A stretch of 64,000 nucleotides of DNA from contig NZ_SUMG01000004.1 in assembly GCF_009910325.1 (NCBI RefSeq), positions 1 to 64,000 on the forward strand, read 5' to 3'. Source of the stretch: Isachenkonia alkalipeptolytica. Lineage in GTDB: Bacteria; Bacillota; Clostridia; Peptostreptococcales; T1SED10-28. Each line of letters opens with the position of its first letter. The stretch's first letter is position 1. The position numbers and the translations under genes were made by a program. The notes below the pieces were generated by a model. The model had not been told where the DNA came from. It did not search any database and saw only the letters and a program-made list of their open reading frames with translations. Below are positions 34,752 to 43,384 of this stretch, piece by piece.

Positions 34752-35843
34752 ATGAAGGCAAAACTGGTGTTGGAAGATGGAAAAACCTATCAAGGGGAGT
34801 TCATCGGAAGGGAAAAGGAGGTGTTGGGTGAGGTGGTGTTTAACACGGGAATGAACGGATATCAGGAACTGATGACGGATCCCTCCTACACCAACCAAAT
34901 CGTGGTGATGACCTATCCCGAGATCGGAAACTATGGATTTAACGGGGAGGACGTCGAATCAAAGGCCCCGAAGGTACAAGCCCTTATTGTAAAGGAACTG
35001 TGTACACATCCGAGCAACTACCGATCCTTGGGAGGCTTGGAGGAATATATGGACAATCACCGGATCGCAGGCATAAAAGGTGTGGATACCAGAAGCTTAA
35101 CCCGCTATATTCGAGCCAAAGGTTCCATGAGGGGAAGGATTTTACCCCAGTGGGATCCAGCAAACCGGGAAAAGGGGGAAACTGAAAACCGAACAATTAA
35201 GATGGAAAATCCGGTGGACTCCGTGACAACAAAAAGGTCTTATGCATTAGGGGAAGCCTCGGGAGTTCCGATTGCGGTGATGGATTTCGGTATCAAGAAA
35301 GGAATCCTAAAAGAGTTAGTTAAACGGGGTTTTCGTATCACCGTTTATCCAGCAAGAACCCAAGCCCAAGAGATCCTTTCCAAAAGACCCGGGGGAATCC
35401 TGTTATCCAATGGTCCGGGAAATCCGAAGGATCTGGTAGACGTGATCCCGGAGATGAAAAAACTGATCGATTCCAAAACCCCAATCATGGGGATTTGTCT
35501 AGGACATCAGCTTCTGAATCTGGCCTACGGCGGAGATACGATTAAACTTCCCTTTGGTCATCGGGGAGGGAACCATCCGGTAAAGGATCTGGAAACGGGA
35601 AAGGTAAGGATTACTTCCCAGAACCACAGCTATACCGTGGATGCTCAAAAAGTGCCGAAAAACATGAAAGTGACTCATATCAACTTAAATGACGGCAGCG
35701 TTGAAGGACTCTGTCATCAAACCGATCCGGTATTTTCCGTGCAGTATCATCCTGAAGCTTCCCCCGGCCCCATGGATTCGCAGGAATTGTTCGACCAATT
35801 CTATGGAATGACAGAAAAAAGCGGGGTGATGGGATGTCTGTAG
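34752..35843 (+). CDS. carA: Carbamoyl-phosphate synthase small subunit
   Basis: The 363-residue glutaminase subunit supplies ammonia to CarB for carbamoyl phosphate used in pyrimidine and arginine synthesis. The N-terminal domain has GYQELMTDPSYTNQIVVMTYPEIGNYG; the C-terminal class I glutaminase has the nucleophile in MGICLGHQLLNLAYGG and the His-Glu pair in QYHPEASPGP. TAGGAGG lies before the ATG. The end overlaps carB by ten bases. A PyrR-type attenuator upstream means control by pyrimidines rather than arginine. Confidence 0.96.
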   Translation: MKAKLVLEDGKTYQGEFIGREKEVLGEVVFNTGMNGYQELMTDPSYTNQIVVMTYPEIGNYGFNGEDVESKAPKVQALIVKELCTHPSNYRSLGGLEEYMDNHRIAGIKGVDTRSLTRYIRAKGSMRGRILPQWDPANREKGETENRTIKMENPVDSVTTKRSYALGEASGVPIAVMDFGIKKGILKELVKRGFRITVYPARTQAQEILSKRPGGILLSNGPGNPKDLVDVIPEMKKLIDSKTPIMGICLGHQLLNLAYGGDTIKLPFGHRGGNHPVKDLETGKVRITSQNHSYTVDAQKVPKNMKVTHINLNDGSVEGLCHQTDPVFSVQYHPEASPGPMDSQELFDQFYGMTEKSGVMGCL

Positions 35844-38800
35844 ATCAAAAGTTAAAAAAGGTAGTGGTAATCGGATCGGGCCCTATTATTGTAGGACAGG
35901 CGGCAGAATTTGACTATGCGGGAACCCAGGCCTGCCTGGCACTGAAAGAAGAGGGCATTGAAGTGGTCCTGATCAACTCCAATCCCGCCACCATTATGAC
36001 GGATACCAAAATCGCGGACCGGGTGTATATGGAGCCCTTAACATCGGATTTTGTGAAAAAAATCCTGGGAAAGGAGCAACCCGAAGGTTTGTTGCCTACC
36101 TTGGGGGGACAGGTGGCCCTGAATCTCGCCGTGGACCTAGCGGAAGAGGGGTTTTTGGATAAAGAGGGGATTAAACTGTTGGGTACCCAGCCGGAGGCTA
36201 TTCAGCAAGCCGAGGACCGGGACCTGTTTAACCGGCTACTGGGGAAGATTAGTGAGCCCATTGCCGAGAGCAAAGTCGTCACCAGCTTGGAGGATGCCAT
36301 GGATTACGGCGAAGAAATCGGTTATCCGTTGATTGTGCGACCCGCCTATACCATGGGGGGCACCGGCGGCGGCATTGCTGAAAATAAAGAGGCGCTTAAG
36401 ACGATTGCCGCTCTGGGAATCAAAAGCAGTCGGGTGGGACAAATACTGGTGGAGCGATGCGTAGCCGGCTGGAAAGAGGTGGAGTTTGAGGTTATTCGGG
36501 ATAAGAAGGACACCTGTATTGCGGTTTGCAGCATGGAAAATGTGGATCCGGTGGGGGTTCATACCGGAGACAGTATTGTGGCGGCGCCCAGTCAAACCCT
36601 GGCAAACAAGGAGTATCAGCTGCTAAGAAGCGCATCGTTAAAAATCATTCGGGCGCTGAAGGTGGAAGGAGGGTGTAACGTACAGTTTGCCCTGGACCCC
36701 AAAAGCATGGACTATATCGTCATTGAAGTAAACCCTAGGGTGAGCCGCTCCAGTGCCTTGGCTTCCAAAGCTACGGGGTATCCCATTGCACGAATTGCGG
36801 CTAAAATCGCCGTAGGTCTTACCCTGGACGAAATACCCAATCCTGTAACCGGAATCGGTCACTCGGCCTTCGAGCCCAGTCTGGATTATGTGGTGGTGAA
36901 AATTCCCCGATGGCCCTTTGACAAATTTAAAAAGGCGAACCGACAGCTGGGAACCCAGATGAAGGCCACGGGGGAGGTCATGGCCCTGGACCGAAGCTTT
37001 GAGGGAGCACTGATGAAGGGGATCCGGTCCCTGGAGCTTGAACGGGAAAGCATCCTGTTGCCGGAGCTTGTGGCCCTGGGAAAAGAGGAACTGTTAAAGC
37101 GTATCCTTTACAGAGATGACGAGCGGATGTTTTATATTGCGGCGGGGATATTTGCCGGAATTAGTCTTCCCTGGATCCACAACAAAACCGGTATGGATTT
37201 CTTTTTCTTAAAGAAAATCGAAAATCTGGTGGAAACAGAAAAGGAAATACAGTCCCTGAAAGGGAACGGTTTCCAGGGAATGTCCCCGGAACTTTTGAAA
37301 AAGGCGAAAGCCATGAACCTTTCCGATGCTGTGATCGCCAAACACTTAGGGATGGAGGAGAAGAATTTTCGAGAACAGAGAAAAAAGCGGGGGGTGACAG
37401 CGGCCTATCATATGGTGGACACCTGTGCCGGAGAATTCGAAGCCAAAACCCCCTACTTTTACGGCAGCTATGGAGGGAAAAATGAAACCCGTCCCTCCAG
37501 GAAGAAAAAGGTGTTGATTTTAGGTTCCGGGCCCATTCGGATTGGCCAGGGAGTGGAGTTCGACTACTGCACCGTTCATGCTCTTTGGACCCTGAAAGAG
37601 CTTGGTATTGAATCCATTGTGATCAATAACAATCCCGAGACCGTCAGCACCGATTACAACGCATCGGATCGATTGTATTTCGAACCCCTTACTCCGGAGG
37701 ATGTGATGAACGTCATTGACATCGAAGAACCCGACGGAGTGATGATACAGTTCGGCGGACAGACGGCCATCAATCTGGGAGAGGAATTGGCAAAACATGG
37801 GGTCAAGATACTGGGCACCTCCATGGATTCCATCGACTTAGCAGAAGACCGGGATAAATTCAATCAGCTGATGGAGTCTTTGGATATTTCCATGCCCCGG
37901 GGAAAAACCGCAAGGACGGAAAAAGAAGCCTTGCAGGCGGCAAAGAGTATTGGTTTTCCGTTGGTGATCCGTCCCTCCTATGTGCTGGGCGGGCAGAATA
38001 TGGAAATTATTTATAGGGAAGAAGAGCTGAAAAACTATATGGAAACCTCTGTATTTGTTACGCCGAGGCATCCGGTGCTTCTAGATCAATACCTCCAGGG
38101 AATGGAAGTGGAAGTGGATGCCGTCTCCGACGGCAGGGAAGTGATGATTCCTGCGATCATGGAACATATGGAGCGGGCCGGTGTCCACTCGGGGGACAGC
38201 ATCGGTGTGGTACCGCCTCTTCGTCTGAGCGACGGACAGAAAACCCGGCTTTATGAGAGCACCCGAAAAATTTCCCGAGGGCTGGGGATTAGAGGATTGA
38301 TTAATCTTCAGTATGTAATTCATGGGAAAAAAATCCTTCTCCTGGAAGTCAATCCCCGGTCCAGCCGGACGGTACCCTTCTTAAGTAAAGTTACCGGTAT
38401 TCCCATGATCAACCTTGCAACAAAGGCAGCGATGGGCATGACCTTAGAAGAAATGGGAATAACCCCGGGAGTGGCGGAGGAAATATCCTTCTACGGGGTA
38501 AAGGTCCCGGTATTTTCCTTCGGGAAGCTTCTTCAAGTGGAGCCCTCCCTGGGGCCGGAAATGAAATCCACCGGGGAATCCATCGGAATGGAAGCTTCGT
38601 ACCCGAAAGCTCTTTATAAAGCCCTGTTGGCTTCGGGGCTTAAGGTTCCCCTGGACGGCAGGTTGCTGGTAACCATTGCGGATAAAGACAAGGAAGAAGC
38701 AATGCCTCTGATAAAAGGATTTCACCAAAAAGGCTTCAGTTTTTCCGCCACCGCCGGAACCGCCAAGAGAATGGGCGAGAGGGGGATCCCGGCACGGGAA

Positions 38801-39043
38801 GTCGGGATGGTTGGCGAGGAGCAAGGAAATGTGCTGGATTTGATTCGGACAGGCAAGGTGGATATGGTCATTAATACCCCGGTTAAAGGAAAGCAGTGGA
38901 AACGGGACGGATTTAAAATTCGCAGGGCGGCAGTGGAGGCCGGGATTCCCTGTATTACATCTTTAGATACCGCGAAGGGGATTTTAGAAGTTATCGATGC
39001 CTTATCTCTGAATTTGGTGGAAATCCAAGACACCATCTTTTAA
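35834..39043 (+). CDS. carB: Carbamoyl-phosphate synthase large subunit
   Basis: The 1069-residue protein has the two homologous ATP-grasp halves. The first begins KVVVIGSGPIIVGQAAEFDYAGTQACLAL and the second KVLILGSGPIRIGQGVEFDYCTVHALW near residue 556. ATP-binding strands FPLVIRPSYVLGGQ and the first-half counterpart YPLIVRPAYTMGGTGGG are present, as are both EVNPR(V/S)SR motifs. The C-terminal 140 residues form the MGS-like allosteric domain. Length is normal for the family. It overlaps carA by ten bases and ends before a strong hairpin. Confidence 0.97.
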   Translation: MSVDQKLKKVVVIGSGPIIVGQAAEFDYAGTQACLALKEEGIEVVLINSNPATIMTDTKIADRVYMEPLTSDFVKKILGKEQPEGLLPTLGGQVALNLAVDLAEEGFLDKEGIKLLGTQPEAIQQAEDRDLFNRLLGKISEPIAESKVVTSLEDAMDYGEEIGYPLIVRPAYTMGGTGGGIAENKEALKTIAALGIKSSRVGQILVERCVAGWKEVEFEVIRDKKDTCIAVCSMENVDPVGVHTGDSIVAAPSQTLANKEYQLLRSASLKIIRALKVEGGCNVQFALDPKSMDYIVIEVNPRVSRSSALASKATGYPIARIAAKIAVGLTLDEIPNPVTGIGHSAFEPSLDYVVVKIPRWPFDKFKKANRQLGTQMKATGEVMALDRSFEGALMKGIRSLELERESILLPELVALGKEELLKRILYRDDERMFYIAAGIFAGISLPWIHNKTGMDFFFLKKIENLVETEKEIQSLKGNGFQGMSPELLKKAKAMNLSDAVIAKHLGMEEKNFREQRKKRGVTAAYHMVDTCAGEFEAKTPYFYGSYGGKNETRPSRKKKVLILGSGPIRIGQGVEFDYCTVHALWTLKELGIESIVINNNPETVSTDYNASDRLYFEPLTPEDVMNVIDIEEPDGVMIQFGGQTAINLGEELAKHGVKILGTSMDSIDLAEDRDKFNQLMESLDISMPRGKTARTEKEALQAAKSIGFPLVIRPSYVLGGQNMEIIYREEELKNYMETSVFVTPRHPVLLDQYLQGMEVEVDAVSDGREVMIPAIMEHMERAGVHSGDSIGVVPPLRLSDGQKTRLYESTRKISRGLGIRGLINLQYVIHGKKILLLEVNPRSSRTVPFLSKVTGIPMINLATKAAMGMTLEEMGITPGVAEEISFYGVKVPVFSFGKLLQVEPSLGPEMKSTGESIGMEASYPKALYKALLASGLKVPLDGRLLVTIADKDKEEAMPLIKGFHQKGFSFSATAGTAKRMGERGIPAREVGMVGEEQGNVLDLIRTGKVDMVINTPVKGKQWKRDGFKIRRAAVEAGIPCITSLDTAKGILEVIDALSLNLVEIQDTIF

Positions 39044-39071
39044 GAGGGAAAGATCAAGGGGAAGCAATAAA

Positions 39072-39113
39072 AAAGGAGGTTACGGAACTAAAAACTGTTC
39101 CGTAACCTCCTTT
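39072..39113. terminator. Bidirectional terminator after carB
   Basis: A 17-bp perfect stem (39072-39088 with 39097-39113, beginning AAAGGAGGTTACGG) with an 8-base loop. A-rich DNA precedes it and T-rich DNA follows. It overlaps the stop codon of the minus-strand gene by two bases. Confidence 0.8.
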
Positions 39114-39324
39114 AAGTTTGGATTTTCTTAAAAATACCCCCAAAGAGGATCTGAAGGCCACCGAAAATCACAAAGAAAACGATGAACTGCATCAACATCT
39201 CTCTAGAACCTTCAAAGTCCTCCAGGAAACTGCGAATTAGAATAAAGAATACTGAAGCCATAAATGTGGTCAGGCCATGCCTGAGCCAATCCCGTTTTGT
39301 CCAATGCTTAGCTTTCCCGAAAAT
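39112..39324 (-). CDS. Small membrane protein, possible AUU start
   Basis: The 70-residue product (from 39324) has two hydrophobic segments (about residues 19-33 and 46-62) and a basic C-terminus. The only strong ribosome site on this strand is AAAGGAGG at 39339-39332, and the codon at the right distance (seven bases) is ATT at 39324, a rare but known start codon. An ATG at 39402 would add 26 residues but has no ribosome site, and the next in-frame ATG is inside the first membrane segment. Function is not recognised. Confidence 0.5.
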   Translation of the reverse strand: MFGKAKHWTKRDWLRHGLTTFMASVFFILIRSFLEDFEGSREMLMQFIVFFVIFGGLQILFGGIFKKIQT

Positions 39325-39408
39325 AGGACCACCTCCTTTTTTCCTAGAATAACATCTGTCTTTGGTAGGATCAAGGGATAAACTGGGGATCATTCCAACC
39401 AACTAAAA

Positions 39409-39988
39409 AACCGCCTTAAGTTCCCATCATTTGATGGATTTTTCGGCGGTTATTTTTTACTTATCATTATTATGATTTTAGACAGTCTTAAGGTTTTATC
39501 CCATGAAGTTTCCATAGTGGTAGTTCTCCTTCGCCTTTTGGATGTCTTTTTCCACTTCTCTATGGTTTAAGATCTGTGCTACTTTATCATGGGCTTTGCT
39601 AAAAATCAATGTAAGCTTTCGGCTATTTGATTTATCGATGGTAACGTTAAAGGTTTCATTTTGTGCTTGTAAGGTTTTTTTCCATTTGTTCTCCCTCCTT
39701 TATCTGTTCGATTTTTGTAGTAATGGTTTCAAATCCGTTCACTTCTAAAATATTTTCCAATGGAATCGCTCCTTTATTTATATTTTATGTAGCCTTTGAT
39801 CTTGTCTTTATTATAGTATGGATGCTAATGGGAAATAACCGTCGGAGGTCTTCTTGTAAGTCAGCCTCAAGGGTGTTTGTTGATCGGCCTTTGGGCGGAG
39901 AGCCACTGCAGTGGAAGAATGACCGGGGAAAAACATTGAAACCGGGATATCCCTGTGTTAGGGTAAAACAAGAAGTGCGAAAATTATG
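39409..39988. repeat. 580-bp dispersed repeat unit, copy B
   Basis: Second copy of the unit at 28176-28755, in the same orientation. It has the AACCGCC/GGCGGTT hairpin, the small minus-strand gene with a frameshift, a TATAAT-type promoter and the conserved stretch ending GAAGTGCGAAAATTATG. The 620-base interval between the small membrane protein gene and the M20 gene consists almost wholly of this unit. Confidence 0.88.
39496..39760 (-). pseudogene. Frameshifted copy of the repeat-borne small gene
   Basis: This is the counterpart of the 87-codon gene at 28264-28527. After the inner ATG at 39684 it reads GGAAAAAAACC: seven A where six would keep the frame. Translation then stops after a few codons (at ACA AGC ACA AAA TGA). 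Downstream of the slip the old frame continues with mostly silent or conservative changes to the final YHYGNFMG, so the break seems recent. Homopolymer slippage in culture or a sequencing error is also possible. Confidence 0.75.
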
Positions 39989-40022
39989 GTAACGATACAT
40001 TCGTAAAAAGGAGCAATGAGCC

Positions 40023-41135
40023 ATGAATAAGAAAAATCTTACAAAGGTCATCGAGTTACGTCATCGGCTGCATCAGTATCCGGAGTTGTCCATGGAGGAA
40101 AAAAGGACTAAGGAAACCCTTATCGGGTTCTTAAAAGAACATACGAAGCTTGAGATCCGGGATCGGGGTCGATGGTTTTATGCGGTATATCGGAAAAAGG
40201 AAGGGCTAAAAAACACCGCATTTCGGGCGGACTTTGATGCGATTAAAATGAAGGAAGGAATCAACCTTCCCTACGGATCCCGGAATCCGGGGGTCGCCCA
40301 TAAATGCGGCCACGACGGCCACGCTGCTGCCCTTGTTGCACTGGCTATGGAAGTGGATCAACAGGGAGCAGATCAAAATCTGTTCTTTCTTTTCCAACAT
40401 GCCGAGGAGATTGCCAAAGGGGCAAGGGAGTGCAGGGAGGTTATCGATGAAGAGAAGATTGATGAAATCTTTGCTTTTCATAATAGAAGCGGCGCTCCAA
40501 GACACGCCGTTCAAGTGATTGACGGAACTACCAACTTTGGCTCTGTGGGAATGATAATTGAAATGAAAGGGTCACCCACCCATGCCAGTCAGCCGGAATT
40601 CGGGAAGAATCCGGCCTACGCCATAGCAAGAGTGATTACGAAACTGGAGAAAATTACGGAAAAGCCCAGCAGTCAAGGATTGCTTCTCAGCACCGTAGTG
40701 GGAGTAGAGGTGGGGGAAGGCGCATTCGGAATCGCTGCATCAGAGGGCAAACTACTCATTACTTTTAGGGGAGAAATAGAGGCGGAGCTGGAGGGTTTAT
40801 TACGCAACGTTGAAAAAATGGCAAGCATGGAAGCAGCATCCGACGGATTGGATATTAAAATTTCCTATGAAGACCGCTTCCCTGTGACCTCCAATAATAA
40901 AAAGAGCGTGGATAAAGTAAGACGGGTTGCCAAAGACAATGGGTTAACTGTAATTGAACTGAAGGAAGGTATGCGTGGATCCGAGGATTTTGGTTATTAT
41001 CTGGAAAAAACCCGGGGGGCACTGTTTTTTATCGGAAACGGAGAAAATCATCCGGAAATTCACACCGAGGAATATGATTTTCCCGACGAGATCATAGAGA
41101 CTGCGGTGAAAATGTTCAAAGGATTATTAAAATAG
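40023..41135 (+). CDS. M20 family amidohydrolase/peptidase (M20D-like)
   Basis: The 370-residue enzyme is a di-metal hydrolase of N-acyl amino acids or related amides. Metal ligands are visible in HKCGHDGHAA, FQHAEEIAKGA (catalytic Glu), FAFHNRSGAP and near the end in NHPEIHTEEYDFP. The small lid domain is present (about residues 175-290). It starts RHRLHQYPELSMEE, the classic M20D opening. AAAGGAG lies before the ATG. The gene follows repeat copy B by 34 bases and precedes a palindrome. Confidence 0.9.
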   Translation: MNKKNLTKVIELRHRLHQYPELSMEEKRTKETLIGFLKEHTKLEIRDRGRWFYAVYRKKEGLKNTAFRADFDAIKMKEGINLPYGSRNPGVAHKCGHDGHAAALVALAMEVDQQGADQNLFFLFQHAEEIAKGARECREVIDEEKIDEIFAFHNRSGAPRHAVQVIDGTTNFGSVGMIIEMKGSPTHASQPEFGKNPAYAIARVITKLEKITEKPSSQGLLLSTVVGVEVGEGAFGIAASEGKLLITFRGEIEAELEGLLRNVEKMASMEAASDGLDIKISYEDRFPVTSNNKKSVDKVRRVAKDNGLTVIELKEGMRGSEDFGYYLEKTRGALFFIGNGENHPEIHTEEYDFPDEIIETAVKMFKGLLK

Positions 41136-41142
41136 CACAAAG

Positions 41143-41196
41143 CAAAGGGAGGGGAGGTGTTTAAGTCATAGTGACTAAACACCTCCCCTCCCTTTG
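41143..41196. repeat. Long palindrome, family member 4
   Basis: Arms contain CAAAGGGAGGGGAGGTGTTT and AGTCA near the 3-base loop TAG, with one bulged A in the left arm. The outer arm keeps the family pattern, while the inner part is AAGTCA/TGACT instead of GGTACA. Between convergent genes. Confidence 0.9.
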
Positions 41197-41215
41197 GTTA
41201 TCTACGAGCAAAGAT

Positions 41216-42442
41216 TTAGTAAATGCCCCGATTGAATCCGTCTTTAATTGCGGATAATACTTTGTTTGCCCGAAGGGTGGCTCCGGTGTAGACATCAATA
41301 TCATCGATAAACTCTTCCGGGTAATATAGGTCGAACAGAGCATCCAGAGGTTGACCATCCAGATGGGCCAGTACATATTCGTACTGTACGGTAACGGGGT
41401 AATGTTCATCCCCCTCCTCCAACTCGTGGTAGTAAGTGTCCCCGTATTCTAAATGACGGTAAGTTAAATCGGTAAACTCTCCGTCCATTACATAAAATTG
41501 AACACTGACCTGCTGTTGGCCCCGCTCTCCGTAAACCCCCCGATAACGTCCTGTAGGATAGTCTGCGATCTCCCGGTCATAGTCCTCATCGGCAGGTTGG
41601 TATAGTCCTCGGTTAAGAGCATCCATCATCGAGGAGAAAACCTTGCTCGCTCGAAGGGTGGCTCCGGTAAACCCGTCAATGTCCTCAACAAACTCATCGG
41701 GGCCCGGCTCATGCAGATCAAACATCGTGGGAAGGTCACTGTCCTCAAGATAGTCTAAAACCTGCTCGTGTTGCAGTTTGATGGGGTATATACTATCTCC
41801 TTCCTCTGCCTCAAGATAATAGTTCCCCGCATAGTAAAGGTGGCGATAGCTTAAGTCCTGAAAAGTATTGTCGATTAGTTCAAACTCAATATTTAGTTGC
41901 TGGTCCCCGGTGTCAGAAAAAAATCCTCGGTAGGTTCCATCATCATATTCCCCGATCTCCCGGTTGAAATCCTCATTGGCAGGGGCGTAAAGTCCTCGGT
42001 TCAATCCATCCTGGATGGCAGAGCGGATTTTGGTGCCTCTTACAGTTGCGCCGCTGAATCCTTCATAATCATCGAGTAGTTCTCCCGGGCGGTAAAGATC
42101 ATCAATATCATCGGGACTTCTTCCGGTTAAATACTCCAAGGCCTGCTCATGTTGGGAACGAATGGGATAGAAGGTATCGCCGGGTTCCGCTGAAAGATAA
42201 TCATTGCTGGCGTAAAAAAGATTTCGATAACTCATGTCGGTAAAAACTCCGTTTTCCAAGTCGAATTCAATACTGATCTGCTGGTTTCCTTGATCCTCAT
42301 AGACGCCCCGGTAAGTTCCGTCGTCATAATCATGGGTGATATCCACGTCATCCGGGGGTCCGTTGGGATCCGAGACAAAGATAAACAAAAGAACGATACT
42401 GACAGCCGCTAAAACTAAAACTGCTAAAACATGGTTTTTCAT
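41216..42442 (-). CDS. Surface protein with three tandem FMN-binding domains
   Basis: The 408-residue protein has an N-terminal membrane anchor (about 5-23) without lipobox and three repeats of about 120 residues. Each begins DDGTYRG or TGRYRG and ends with a flavinylation-type motif: SGAT with T133, TGAT with T262 and TGAT with T389, each followed by a basic residue and LNRG-like helix. In NqrC, RnfG and extracytosolic flavoproteins the last Thr of this motif carries covalent FMN attached by ApbE. Three sites on one chain suggest an external multi-flavin electron carrier. No apbE or Rnf/Nqr genes are in the window. The start at 42442 follows GGGAGGG; the frame opens 11 codons earlier. Confidence 0.85.
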   Translation of the reverse strand: MKNHVLAVLVLAAVSIVLLFIFVSDPNGPPDDVDITHDYDDGTYRGVYEDQGNQQISIEFDLENGVFTDMSYRNLFYASNDYLSAEPGDTFYPIRSQHEQALEYLTGRSPDDIDDLYRPGELLDDYEGFSGATVRGTKIRSAIQDGLNRGLYAPANEDFNREIGEYDDGTYRGFFSDTGDQQLNIEFELIDNTFQDLSYRHLYYAGNYYLEAEEGDSIYPIKLQHEQVLDYLEDSDLPTMFDLHEPGPDEFVEDIDGFTGATLRASKVFSSMMDALNRGLYQPADEDYDREIADYPTGRYRGVYGERGQQQVSVQFYVMDGEFTDLTYRHLEYGDTYYHELEEGDEHYPVTVQYEYVLAHLDGQPLDALFDLYYPEEFIDDIDVYTGATLRANKVLSAIKDGFNRGIY

Positions 42443-42697
42443 AGAATTCCCTCCCTGAAAGCACACTCTTTCCAATTCACGGACAGATATTCCTCATAAA
42501 GCAATATCGATTAGAGTACTATTGAAATTGAAGGATTATTATGGTTATACCCGGAATTAGTATATGTATGCAATGCTGGTTAATTAATTGACGAAAAAAT
42601 TAGTAGGAAATAAAAAAACAGAGGATTTATGTGGATCTTTGTAGAATAAATTAAAGAGGAAAACAAATCATGAAAAGATCAACTAGGAGGGAATAGC

Positions 42698-43159
42698 ATG
42701 TCTTTTGAAGATGTTAAAAAGTATTTTGTGGATAAAGGGCTGGGAAGTCGGGTAGAGGTTTTGAATACGTCCAGTGCAACGGTGGAAATGGCAGCCGATG
42801 CCTTGGGGTGTGAAGCGAAGCAAATTGCAAAAACACTATCCTTTATAGTGGATAAATCCCCGATATTGGTGGTAGCCGCCGGAAATGTAAAAATGGACAA
42901 TAAAAAATTTAAAAGCCACTTCGGCAGACGGCCGAAAATGATTCCCGGAAAATCCGTAAAGGAACTGATCGGACATGACGTGGGAGGGGTTTGTCCCTTT
43001 GTTGTAAAGTCCGGGGTGAAGATCTACCTGGATGTTTCCCTGAAACAAAATGACCTTGTTTATCCCGCCGCCGGTAGCGAGAATAGCCTGGTTAAGCTCT
43101 CCATAGAGGAGTTGGAAGAGCATACCGGTTTTGAAGGATGGGTGGATGTGGGAAAGTAA
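42698..43159 (+). CDS. ybaK: YbaK/EbsC-family aminoacyl-tRNA deacylase
   Basis: The 153-residue protein is a single YbaK/ProRS-editing domain that removes wrongly attached amino acids from tRNA. Motifs include TVEMAADALGCEAKQIAKTL with the catalytic-site lysine, VVAAGNVKMD and DVGGVCPF. Length and motif order match free-standing family members. AGGAGGG precedes the ATG. It is monogenic and followed by palindrome 5. Confidence 0.9.
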   Translation: MSFEDVKKYFVDKGLGSRVEVLNTSSATVEMAADALGCEAKQIAKTLSFIVDKSPILVVAAGNVKMDNKKFKSHFGRRPKMIPGKSVKELIGHDVGGVCPFVVKSGVKIYLDVSLKQNDLVYPAAGSENSLVKLSIEELEEHTGFEGWVDVGK

Positions 43160-43164
43160 ACTAA

Positions 43165-43225
43165 GCAGAAAGAGGACGGAGGTGTTTGAGTCATCATGAC
43201 TCAAACACCTTCGTCTCCTTTCTGC
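43165..43225. repeat. Long palindrome, family member 5
   Basis: 29-base arms from GCAGAAAGAGGACGGAGG to the centre, with a 3-base loop (TCA) flanked by GAGTCA/TGACTC. Two mismatched pairs in the outer arm. Here it lies after ybaK and before a gene in the same direction. Confidence 0.92.
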
Positions 43226-43384
43226 TATGCGCTATAAGCGTTACTTATGAACCATAGTAAAGTCTTATTTTATCTTTTGGCTTGTATTGGATATAATGAT
43301 ATTAACAAATAATTAACAAGTTGGCTATGCTAAAACATTCGTGAACAATTTAAAAATAGCCTCAAGATAAAAAGGAGGATCATA

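Noticed and set aside
39072-39113. Member of the GGGGACGGAGGT palindrome family
   Set aside because: The stem begins AAAGGAGGTTACGG and lacks the GGGGACGG core; it looks like an ordinary terminator.
39785-40051. Minus-strand ORF in the upstream part of repeat copy B, similar to translated DNA in copy A
   Set aside because: Copy A has a TAG in the same frame, and differences between copies are not biased to third positions, so the similarity is DNA-level only.
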